Shown one piece after another: positions 22,923-34,888 of a DNA stretch of 64,000 nt. This DNA comes from Thamnaconus septentrionalis. Its lineage: Eukaryota > Chordata > Actinopteri > Tetraodontiformes > Monacanthidae. Below the pieces are notes generated by a model. That model saw only the letters and a program-made list of their open reading frames with translations, was not told the DNA's origin and searched no databases. Location: positions 14,679,861 to 14,743,860 of the forward strand of contig CM020501.1 of NCBI GenBank assembly GCA_009823395.1. Direction: 5' to 3'. Position numbers and translations under genes: made by a program. How positions within the stretch are numbered: the stretch's first letter is position 1; each line of letters starts with the position of its first letter.

Positions 22923-22970
<48 letters not shown>

Positions 22971-23700
22971 AAGAGTTGAAGTTAAAATTTGAACAAAATT
23001 AACATCAGGACATTTTAAGGTGGTGTTTTCGAGATGGGGTTCAAGTGAGAACATTTTATTAAGTCATTGATTGACTTCATCAGTCAGGATACGGGAGAGA
23101 CATGGATGTGGTTGTGCTTCTGTTTGACCTGTGTGTTTGTGTCTCAAGCGCCAGCTCCACCTTCAGAGCAACTGACCAAAGTTCACACAGAAACACGGAG
23201 GCTACTTCAGCAAAATTGTGGCTTCTGGTGACATCTGCTGACTGAACACTTCATGTCAACTTTCTTGACAAGTACTTTGAGATGTGAATCTTGCTTATTA
23301 AAAACTGTAAAAATTAAATGCCCCCAGTGATTGTGTAGTTCTAATGAATGCTTTGCATTGCCCTTTAATGAACTTTTTGACGGTGGGACTATGTTGCATG
23401 AATTTGGTTTTCTCAAAAGTCCATAATTGCCCTTGAGTTTGAATTTGCACTCTTTTATTTAAAAAATATTTTTAACTAAATGAGTTAAAAGATGGGTTTG
23501 GGGAAATAGTCCAAAAGTCAGCTGGACTTGAGTTTAAAATTATTATTTTTAAGGTATTGATTTAGCCACAATTAAGAGTTTTATGCAATAAAATTAAAAT
23601 GAATGTAAGCAATGTTTCAATGGAAAATGAATAAAAACAATAAAGTCACTAGTCAGTGATGAAGGTGTGTCTGCCACACTGGATGTTTTTCATATCGGGA
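21831..23700. other. ikzf3-mllt6 intergenic region
   Basis: AT-rich, with a (TG)n array at about 22926-22962. No ORF shows family similarity or plausible splice context. Confidence 0.6.
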
Positions 23701-24256
23701 TGGTGAAATACCTTGTAATTGTTCCCTCCTTATTTTGCAGATGTCCTGAAGATGGCGCTCTTGGAGCAAGAGAGCCAGTGCGCAGCAGCACAGCGGTTTT
23801 CTGACCGATCGGTCCACATGTTTTCTCCATCTTATTTTGAATTAAGCGGCTGGACGAGACAAAAACCCTTCCTCCGCCAACAGCCACACAGAAAAAAGAT
23901 AGTATGAAAAGTCGATAGAGAAAGACTCCGGTGAGGAGGCGACACCGTAAACAATAATAACTTGATACCTTTGCCTGCCTGCGACTTTTATTCCGACTCG
24001 GAGGAGCAGCTCTGAGCATGCGCACTGCATCGGCGCTGAGGGGACGGGGAGGACATCACGGAAAAACGTAACAAGCGGCGGCGGCAGCGGCGGCACCACT
24101 ACAAACCCCACGCCGACATTTAGCCAAAAGAGAAAACCCCGCCAAGACGGCGAGCCACGACTATGCCCGGCGCGACGACCACTTGACAGGCCGGGCCGAG
24201 GTCTGAAACGGTTGGCGAAAGAGGGGGCGAGAAGCATTTCTTCATATGGGCTCAGC
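23700..24256 (+). promoter_or_regulatory. mllt6: mllt6 promoter / 5' UTR, GC-rich
   Basis: CpG density rises sharply, with CGGCGG repeats near 24075. AAGATGGCG (near 23751), a YY1-type element common at initiation sites, lies about 500 bases before the ATG. CpG-rich sequence continues through exon 1 to about 24730, typical of a housekeeping-type CpG island promoter. Confidence 0.6.
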
Positions 24257-24752
24257 ATGCGGGAAATGGTCGGAGGCTGCTGCGTGTGTTCCGACGAGCG
24301 AGGCTGGGCTGAGAATCCGCTGGTGTACTGTGATGGACACGGCTGCAGCGTCGCCGTTCACCAAGGTAACGTTAGCCGCGGCTAGCGGTGCGCTCTCCCC
24401 GCGGCGGCGGCAGCTGTTCGGGGGGCGGTTGTCCCGGCGGCGGCCGGAGGCAGGCAGCCAGAGGTGCCGCTCGGCTCGGCTCGGCGCGGCTTCGTATGTT
24501 TTCGCCGAATGTCTCTCGCTCTCTCTCTTTCGCGGTCCCTTGCGCCCGCTGTCTACGTGCGCGCCCGTGTGGGAGGGTGGGTAGGGTAGGTAGGCGTGCG
24601 GTTTGTTGTTTCCCTCCGCCGCGCACACATGATTGAGCCGGGCGGAGTGACACTGATGGCGCCTGGATGGCAACGCAGGTTCGCCGAGCAGTGAGAGCTG
24701 CTATCTAGACTCCCCCGCCCCGCCCCCGCCCCCCGGGAGACGTGCGGCTTGC

Positions 24753-24787
<35 letters not shown>

Positions 24788-27700
24788 GCGACACAACAGC
24801 GCCGGCGAGGCCCCGCCGGTTTCGGCCACAGTTACCTTGTGTCCACTTGGCTTTGTTGCTGTAATGAGACTGGGAAAGGAGGGGGGCGGCTCACTTCTGG
24901 GATCAAATATCAGAAGGGAAAAAATCAGGCCCATGCTTGGACTTGTGCCTTTAGTCGGACCTTAGGTTTTGAGGGGAAAATGCAAAGTGATGCAAAATGT
25001 TTTGAGAAGCTGTTTTAACCCAGATTACATCAGTTAATGGAGTGTTCACAGCAGTGCTTAATGTCACTGCCTGTTAGTGCTCTAACTATGGAAATGTGCG
25101 TTCAACTCGTCTTTGTGAAAATTGTGAGGAAAAGAATTGCGGGGGGGACTGCAGTGTTGCTGAGCGTGCTGTGTGTTTGTGTCCCAGCATGCTACGGCAT
25201 CGTCCAGGTGCCCACAGGTCCATGGTTCTGCCGAAAGTGTGAGTCACAAGAGAGGGCGGCGCGTGTGGTGAGTACACCTACCAACCACAAGACACAACAG
25301 GTCTTTCCAGTCCTGCCCTTTCCCGGCCATCCTCGCTGAACCCTGACTTCCCTCTGACTCCCTTCCTGTCCCCCAGAGGTGTGAGCTGTGCCCCCACAAA
25401 GATGGTGCCCTCAAGAGGACCGACAGTGGAGGTTAGACTCTCCGTTATACTTGCATGATGAGATCCTTTGGAGTTTTGTTTATTGGCAGGGAGGTTTTGA
25501 AATCTATTTTCCTATCTCCTCCTCAGGGTGGGCCCACGTTGTCTGTGCACTCTACATCCCCGAGGTGCAGTTTGCCAACGTTCTCACCATGGAGCCCATC
25601 ATCCTGCAATATGTCCCCCATGAGAGATACCTCAAGGTACACACATCCATGCGGAAATGGCCACAGCACACAGTGAGTCCTACTTTCCTTAGAAAAAAAA
25701 TATGAAGATCTCATTCTTTTCATACCAAATGGAAATATGACAGTTTGGGAAAACAAAGCTTTTATTTTGACTTGGATAACAAGTTTCTCCCTCAGTACAT
25801 CAAGGTTGATTTTTACCAGACTTTCACACCTGGAACAAGTGCATCAGCTTATAATGGTTGTGTAGAGGGCATGTCATGTATCCCACAGCAACAGTATCAA
25901 CAACAATGGTGTGTGTTGTTTGACAGACAAAACAGTTATATACGCAGTGATCTTAAAGACTGCGTATGGCCCTGTTCTGCGGTTCTGTCGGGCGAGTTGG
26001 GGAGCTGCTATTCCGTCTTCTTCAGTGAGACTCAAACATCTGTTGTACAGCCTCCAGCTGTCCTGCAAATATCTTAAAATACTTCCCAAACTGGTCATGT
26101 TTCAACTCTCCTGCGAGGAGCCGAAACTCGCTCTCTATCCTTACTTTGTTGCAGGGGGGCTGGTTACCTAGAACCGTCCTCTCAAAACCATTTGTAAATT
26201 AGATTTCCTGTGTTTCTCTTGCACTTTCTTATAGTTTGTTTACTCTGCATTTGGTTTTATAAAGAGCCTATTCCACCTTTGCTCTGACTTTCCCTCGCAA
26301 AGCACTGCGATTGGCTCCGTTGTTCGAGTATTGGCCCGTCTACCACTGAACAATTATCTAAGATGGTGAATGGACTGTTCTCATACAATGCTTTTGCTGC
26401 ACCTTAATGGTAACCCAAGAGCTTTACAGTGGCCTCTCAGTCACCCATCCAAACACACTCACACCCACCAGTGGTGGTTGCTGCCGTGCACTGCTAATCA
26501 TTGGAAGACCTGCTGGTCGGCCAAACTATACAGCGCACTTTAATCCACATAACAGTTTTTTTTTCTTCAAAATTCTGCAAATTTAAAAGTTGTAAATGCA
26601 AATACAATCTGCATTTTGATTGTTAAATTTTGCTCCCTTCACAATTAGCTTTGAGCACCCCCCTCGTTTGGTTTCCTTGGATATGAATGATCTGTGTCAC
26701 CTGTGGCTCATACAGTGATCAACACTGTCACCTCACAGCAAGATAGTCGTGGTTTCCAGTGGTTTCCAATGACTGTGTGGGTTCCCTCCAGCTACTCCAG
26801 GTTCCCTCCTACAGTCCAAAAACTGGCATGTGTGGCAAACTGGGAATTCTGAGTGCAAGTGCAAATGGTTGTTTATCTTTTTTTTATGTGGCCCTGCGAT
26901 ACACCATACGACTTGTCCAGGGTGTAACCCTGCTGTCACCCAGTGACAGCTGTTATAGGCTCCAGTGAACCTCCTGGACCCTGAGTGCAGAAGAAGCAGG
27001 TATAGAAAGTTGATGGATGGAGGGATGGATGGATGGATGGATTCCCCAGCAGCTACAACAAACCTTCACAGCACTCAAACTCTGTATGTTTTCACGGACT
27101 CTGTCACTTTTTCCACCGACAGGGCCTCGGAGAGACGGAAACTCCCCTGCAGTTACGCTAATTTGAACACCCATGGAACTCCGTGTCCCTTTCAGACATG
27201 TGGGAAACGACACAGCTCTCTTAACAGGAAAAGCTTTTTTTTTTCTTTCATTTTTCTGCTCCACATCATGGTCGCGCTCCCCACCTACACGTAACTTCCA
27301 AATTGAATGCGGCGAGGTCCCGCCTGCTCACTGGAGGGTTGTTCGCAGTCATTCTGGGAAGTGTGGGAGACTTCCAGTTAAAGTAGACGAGGCAGGTCGA
27401 GGGAACAACAAAGAGCCACAGTACAGTCATCACAACAAATTCATTGTAGTGTTGGGTTCTTTTTTTTTTTGCGTGGAGTCACAGATTCTTTGCAGAGGGG
27501 ATTTTCAGGAATTCTTGGTCTTTGTGAGTTGGTTGGTTGTGGACTCTACAGTCGGGAATTATTGTTTAAAAAATGATTGAAGCAAGAAGCAACACAGATT
27601 TCTAATATCTTTTCCTAGTCCTCTGCATTTGTAATACATACTTTTTATGGTGCTCTGAATCAGTTTTTGTTTTGTTTACACATTCAGACTTCCTCCTGAA

Positions 27701-29627
27701 ATATTCTGTTTAAGTCTATTTTTGAATATGTATTCCAGGAAACAGTCGACGCCACAGACTTACAGGCCGGTTTCAGTTTTATTGTTTGTCAGCTGTCCTT
27801 TAACCTCCTCTTCCTGCCTGTGAACACTTCGAAAGTCTTTTCTTGCACTGTCAAAGTAGGAAAGGTGTTGTGTTCTCTGTCAGTACATGTTAGATAGAGT
27901 CTGATCATTTCACAGGATCGGAAGCACTTAAGCTGGTTGGACAAGGAAAAAAACTCTTGGCACATTGGTTCTGTGGTGGCTCTGCAGCCTCACAGCAAGA
28001 AGGTTGTGGGTTCAATTTCAGCTTGGGACTGTGTCGGCGTGGTACTCCTGGACCTCCAGAAACACATTAGGCAAACTAGCGGCTGTGAACTGACTGTAGG
28101 TGTGAGTGTGGATGGTTGTTGCTCTGAGAGGAACTGGTTGTTCTCCAAGGTGTCACACTGCCTTCAGCCTGGAACGGCTGGCAAAGTCTCCAGCAGGTCG
28201 GTGACCCTGATTGTAGATGATGTTAAATTGTTTGTTTTCATGATAATTTTAGCTCTAACTCTTGCACACAAGGGTCACCAACGTGGTGGCCGTGGGCACC
28301 AGCTAGCGCCCCCCAGGGACCGCTTGAGAAGCCCGCAGGCCTGTTCGAAAAATAGCACAACTCGTTGAGCTGCGTCTAAAATTCAACTTTATCCAACCTT
28401 GTTTAGTCATTGTTGATGATTATTGAGAACTCATTAACCTGATCAGTCTCTTCACATAGATCAGTGTCATTAAAAATAATGTATAACTGAGAAAGTTTGT
28501 TATTTCAAGAGAGTGTAGCAAACTGGTTGCCCTTCACATGACTCAGGACCCATGCAGTAGCTCTCTGGTTGGTGACCCCTGGTCTAGCAAATGTTGTGAG
28601 CTGTCCACCAGGTCATTATTTTTTTTCGACAGCACTCCAGCACAGCAGTCTAACACAACCGATTCTCCGAAAAGCAACTTTACAGATCTCCAGAAAAACA
28701 GCATTTTTAGCTCCTGATTCTTTTTGTTTGATCTGCTACATGCCCGGACGAAACGAGCAGCCTTCCAGGGTGTCTCAGGGGGCGCCAGAAACAAAAACAC
28801 CTGGCTGCAGGTGCTGTGACTCACCTGGCAGAGGCGTCGGTGAGCCATCGCTGCCCTCTGTGGCATTCCAAAGGTTGTGTTTCTGTGCGAGTTTGTGTTT
28901 TACCACTCATTTTCTAAAAAGTGGAACGAGAGAAAAAAAAACACATTGAGGAAAATAAAAGTTGGACGGACTGTTTAGTTTGTTTAGTCATTGCTAGAAA
29001 ACCTCGGGACCTTCAAACGATCGCGATGACTCGCGGCCGCTGTGACTCGTCGTCGTCCGCAGCTGCCGGCTGTCCTGCTGCGCGTTTCGCTCCGGCCCGC
29101 CTGCGTTCCTGCATGCAAGAAAGCGTCCACATGTGTGTGTGTTTGGGTGCCCGGTGTTATATTACTCTGTCAGCAACAGTTAAATTGCACGCAGCCCGCT
29201 CGGCCCTTCCTCCTCCTCCTCCTCCTCCTCCTCCCTCTCCTCCTCCGCTTCCCCCCACCATCAGAGCCATTCATCCAGATTATGTTGCCCCGCATTCCGA
29301 GACAGCGTCGGAGTGAAGAAGAAGGGGGGGGAGCAGCGAGGAGCGGCTGTGTACGCTTGGCGTAGCCGTGTGTCTGCAGGGCCGAGAGTGGCCGAGGAGG
29401 TGGGGAGCAGGACGGAGGGAGAGAGGAGAGCAGGAGGAAGAGGAGGGGGAGGAGGGGCTGAAGCGAAAAGGTAAAGAGCCCGCTGTTCCTTTGTCCCGCA
29501 CCTGTTGCTAGGCCTCTTCCAGCCCCCCTCCCTCCGCTCTGGCTGCTCGGCCGCCTCAGCAGCAGCTAAAAAAGCTCAGGGGGGGAGAGAGAAAAAAAAG
29601 TACAAAAGCAGCAAGTTTTTGTGTATA

Positions 29628-29689
<62 letters not shown>

Positions 29690-31633
29690 CGTGCGCGTGC
29701 ACATTGGTGTCATCATTCACATGCTGCTGGTGAAATGCGATGTCGCCTTCACGCAGGATCCGGCGCTGTAAATCGTCTCATGGTTATTGTGAAGCCCACC
29801 CAGATTATTCCGCACCTGTACGCAAGTGAAATGAAACTCCCGCTCGGTCGTGTGGGTCAGTCAGAGTGTAACAGTTTGCACACAAAACTATAAAGTGAAA
29901 ACTCTGGAGGGAGGAGAGAAGAAAAACAACACACTAGCCACAGGCTCTTTGTTGTCCGTTTCCCTCCCTCTTGAATTCCCAACATCTGGACAACAGTTTT
30001 CCTGTACGGAGCGGCCAGGGAAAACGTATTATGTATTAAAGCTTCCCATCTGTTGTACTGACAGGCAAAACATCCTTTTTTCTTTTTCTTTTTTTTTCTT
30101 TTACGGGCCGGCCCGAGAAACGAAAGGGTCTCTTTTATCTCCCTGACGATGCAGTCAGAGTGGTTCACTCCGGCGGTCGGCTAATACGTGTGTTTACTGC
30201 TGCGCCCGTTAACTTTACTGCCTCAGACGACTGGACTGCACAGACCTTAGCGTAGTTTGGCACAAGAATCTGATCTTTTGCCCTCTCTCTCTTTTTCTCT
30301 CCCTCCCTCCCTTCCTCCCTCCATCCCTCTCCCCGCCTTCCTCAGACCTGCTACATCTGTGAGGACCATGGGAGGGAGAGCAAGGCGTCCTGCGGCGCCT
30401 GCATGACCTGCAACCGGCAGGGCTGCAGGCAGGCTTTCCACGTCACCTGGTACGCTGCGAGAACGAGACGCACGCAGTCGTGCTAATGGGTGAATGCATC
30501 GACGAATGATGTGTGGAAAACAAGAGGAGAAAAAACTGAGAGCGTTACTTTGTGCTTTCAAATGGCAGCTAATGGAGAAGAAGATAGCTGCCACGGTAAC
30601 ATGGCGAGCGCTTCGCTCGAGGTTCTAAGTCGCACTGTGAGACTTGAACTTCGTGGATGACCGTCGTCACAGTGCTGCAACTGAACTGAATACAGCCTTA
30701 GAATGAAATTTAGACTGATTGCCTGACACTGCGGCAAAGCTGCTCTATGTCAGTTAACTGCTGATCAGCACAACACTGGCCTGAACTAGCAGGCAGTTTG
30801 CAATTTGGAATGTAGGCAAAAAGCACTTTTGGACACCTCATGCGTTTGTGATGCATCTTCCTGCGCTAAGAATCAGTCTAAAGTCTCCAAGTGCAGTTTA
30901 TTCTAGTGCAGCCAGTCACCAACCTTTACCCACGTGATGCATGTATGCTGTTTTGTCCACCTCAGAGCTGTATGTCGCAGCAAGGTGACGTCTCTTTCAA
31001 CACATCCACACTACAAGAATTACAAGAGTTGACTTTTTTTTGTCAACAATAATGAAAGTAAATAATTTTGATTTGTGTGTAAGCCTCTGATGTAGCCAAG
31101 CCTTTTGAAACACACAAAAAAATCTTTGCCAGATATTTAATGACAATAATTGGGACTAAGTAAAATTTTGAGTGTGTCCGAAAACTTTTTCCCACCACTG
31201 CAATGGTCAGCTGGCTCATTAAAATCAATATTTTTGTCAGTCCCTGTTTTCTCACTGATTGTGAGGGTAACGTTGGTCAGATCCACCTTCTGGGCTGCTA
31301 CTGACATTTGATGGTACAGTGTGGGAGAGATGAACACTAATTCCTGAAATGAATAATAAAGGACTCGTCAGCGTGAAAGGAAAGTTAAGAGTGTGTGGCA
31401 CAGATTTGTGTGTGCACAGCTCTGATCCTTTATTTGTCTTATGAGCGATAACAAAAGCGCCCAGGTAGCTCAGGCCACATCTAAGTGCTAAGTGTCACAG
31501 TGTCTATGTGTGTGTGTCTGTGTCACCCTCTGTGCACAGTGCCCAGATGGCAGGTCTGCTGTGTGAGGAGGAAGGCCCTGGAGCTGACAACGTGAAATAC
31601 TGCGGCTACTGCAAACATCACTATAACAAAATG
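24257..31633 (+). CDS. mllt6: mllt6 exons 1-6: PHD1, zinc knuckle and extended PHD
   Basis: Exon 1 supplies CCVCSDERGWAENPLVYCDGH. Exon 2 completes the first PHD with ACYGIVQVPTGPWFCRKCESQ. Exons 3 and 4 give the knuckle and linker (RCELCPHKDGALKRTDSGG; WAHVVCALYIPEVQFANVLT). Exons 5 and 6 give the second PHD (TCYICEDHGRESKASCGACM; CAQMAGLLCEEEGPGADNV; YCGYCKHHYNKM). In the family this module reads the H3 tail. All zinc ligands expected from the human protein are present. Confidence 0.96.
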
Positions 31634-34600
31634 GTGAGACGGTCTGTAAACACTCGCAATGAAAGCACAGTAAAAATAGTAGCAGATGAAAATGTCCGAC
31701 TGACACGCCGAGGTGTCGTCACTGAAAATGAAAAATGACTTTGACGGTCCTATTTTTAACACCACTAGAAAAACGTGATTGGCTCGGCTCTCGGCGTGAT
31801 GTGACCAGGGGTTCAAAACAGATATTTTTGTAGGCAGCTAAAATTGGTTGCAGGGTTTTATCTGGTGGTCCATCTGACGGTCCTTTGGTTTTTACAGCAG
31901 AAGAAGCTGCGCTCCAGTGAGAACACACAAAGCAGCACCTTTGCTCATTCCAGGGGGCGCTCTAGCTCTCCATCGCAGGACAAGCATCACCACCACAGAC
32001 AGAGGAAGGTAAGAAGTGCCGACAGTGTCTGCAGAACTGCTGTCGTGAAGCCTTGAGGATGATGCAGCCAATTTCAGACTTGCATGTTTGTGTGCGTGAA
32101 TGCAGGCATCTGTCAGTCTGGTTGTCAAGTTCAAGTTTATTCTGCACATATCATGAAAGCCTAACGGTGCCAGGGGTGAAGCGATGCCCAGAGGGGCTCA
32201 TCACAAACTGAATAGTCAAGTGTAGGCTAGCATCAGTGTGCAAAATACATTAACCTATGAGGCCCCCTGAAAGCCTCAAAGCAGTTTTAAGGGGGTATCA
32301 TATGTTTTCATAAAGCTAAAAAAAACTTATATATCTCTAGCTGCGTTTCCATTACCCCTAGAATTTCGCAAAACCTAAATATCGCAATAAAAAACAGGTA
32401 ATGGAAACACCTACATTTCTAAAAACCTCTCAAATATCGCTAAAAGGTTAGTATCGATATCGAGGTATATCGCAAAAGTGTAATGGACGTGACGTACGTA
32501 ATCAAAGAGAAAAACAAAACAACCATTCTTGACAGTAGACAAACGTAAACAAACAAAAGCAGACATAATTCTCGTAAATCTCGCGAGACGAGATTTTACC
32601 AGAATTACAGCTTCTGTGCTTCACACCATTCAATGCAAACACCTACAAATCGCAATTGTACTTTGTTGAAATTTTTAGAAATATCACTTTTGTTTTGGGA
32701 AAAACTGTCATGGAAACGCAGCCAACGTTAGAGATCCTGTCTAATCTTAATGTTTTAAAAATATTGTTCGCAATATTGTTCCCCCCCGAATATTGACGAG
32801 TATTTCGCACACTGGCTAGACTGGCCAACACATGAAGATGAAGATGTTGCTATGGTGTAGGTGGTGATAGTAAGAGGAAGGTTAGACAGGGGAGACACAG
32901 GTGATTGTGTGTGAGTCTACAACAAATTAGTTTTTTGGTTCAGTGATAGAAAACTGCAACTAGATCGATTTTAAAATGATGATCCTGTTTTTTATGAAGA
33001 TTCTACACTAATTTACTGTGAAGTCAGCATTTTATAAAGTCATTTCAAAGAAATGTGATTGTGGGTGCCAGGTTTGTGTGGTCAAAATCAAGTCTGACTC
33101 TGTTTTGGTGTCCATTGCAGAGTCACAAAGACAAGAATCGGCTAAAGGAGCGGCACAAGAAGTCGTCCGACAGCTTGTGTTCCTCTGTGACAAGCAGCAC
33201 CATAGAGAAGGTAGGAAGTCCTGCTAGCCACCACTGCAAACTGTTGTATAAAGGCTTGGCTTTAATGGTGTGAATGTATATCTTTGGTTGTTTCGATTAA
33301 TTCTGGAGAAAATCTGAAAATCTAATGCACCGTTTCCACCAAATCCATAATTGTGAAAAGCCTGGAAGCAGATTTGCGGTCAGTCTCAGTTAACACAACA
33401 GCGCCCAGTGTAATTTGACTCTTGACCTGGTGGTTTGTTTTCATTTACGCGATTGTTCGTTTTCGCAGACATGACCGGCAGCTAAAGAATGAACTTGAGA
33501 TGAATCACTGAATAACAGCAGTGAGTCGGGACATCAGTGCGATGTGTTGTTTGTGTTGCAGTTGTCGTCCAGTCACCACAGCATCAAGGACGGCGAGGGC
33601 CGCTCCAAGAAGCTGAGCTCGCACGGCCACGGCCACCGCAGCAAGAAGACAGGGGGCGCCGGCGAGGGCCGCTCCTCCTCCTCCTGTTCCTCCAGTCCCT
33701 TTAACACAGGTGCCAGCCAGCCGGTCGGCCAATCAAATGCTGCGTTGCTGCTGTGTTGCATTAAACCAGGGGTGTCAAACATGGGCCAGAGTTTGACAGC
33801 TGTGCGTTAAACTATTTTGTGCTTCTCCCCCTGCAGGCTCCCTCTCGTCATCGCAGGACTTCCACCAGTTCTCCTCGTCGTCCCGCCTGGAGCGCGACCA
33901 CGAGCGAGGAGGCGACGACCATGGCGCCGAGGAGCGCAAGGAGCGGCGGCGGAGAGTGGCCGTCCGGGAGGAGGAGGCAGAAGAGGAGGAGGAGGAGAAG
34001 GAGGACAAAGACGACGATGAAGAGGAGGAGGAGGAAGAGGAGGAGGAGGACAGCAAATACCACAAGCCGCCGGCTCTGACGCCGGCCGACGGCCCTCTGG
34101 GCGGCCCGCAGGGTCACGACAGGTCGGAGGGCAACTCCAGCCCCTTCGAGAACAAGGTCACCATCTCCACCTTCGGCTCCATCATGCGCATCACCTCCTC
34201 CTCCAGCCTGGGCGGCAGCAGCAGCAGCAAGATCCGCAAGATCTCCTCCTCCTCCTCCTCCAATTCCTCCTCCTCGGGCGACTACAAGCCCCCCAAGTCG
34301 CTGTGCAAGCCGCTCAGCGCGCCGCCCATCCTGGAGGAGGTGGAGCCCCAGGGCCCGGAGGCCCCGCCCCCGCCGCTGCCCCGCCAGCGCCGCCACCGCA
34401 GCAGCAAGAAGAGCAGCCACGGGCGGGCCGCCCGCGGCAGCAAGAACCGCGAGCGCAGGGCGGCGGAGGAGGGGGGGCGACGGGCACCACCACCACCACC
34501 ACCAACCCCACCCCGGCCCCGCCCCTCCCACCCTCACCTCCGCCCTCTACGCCGGCCCCTCCCCCACCCGCACCCCCCCCCGCGTTCCCCTCCTCCTGAC

Positions 34601-34857
34601 CCCCCACACCACCGTCTCCTCCTTCTCCTCCTCCATGGTCACCTCCTCCTCCTCCGCCTCCTCTTCTTCTTTTCCCGCCTCCTCCACCTCCTCCTCCTCC
34701 GCCGGCAGTTTTTCCACCAGTCGCGGCAACTCGCTGCTCGGCTCCGGTGAGTCTTTGTCGCGAGCGAGAGGGCGCACGTGTGGTTTCTGTCGAGCTTCCT
34801 GCCACTTTCAGAAGAGAGAGAGGAAAAACAAACTGCGCTATCAGTTTGCACTGCGTC

Positions 34858-34888
<31 letters not shown>

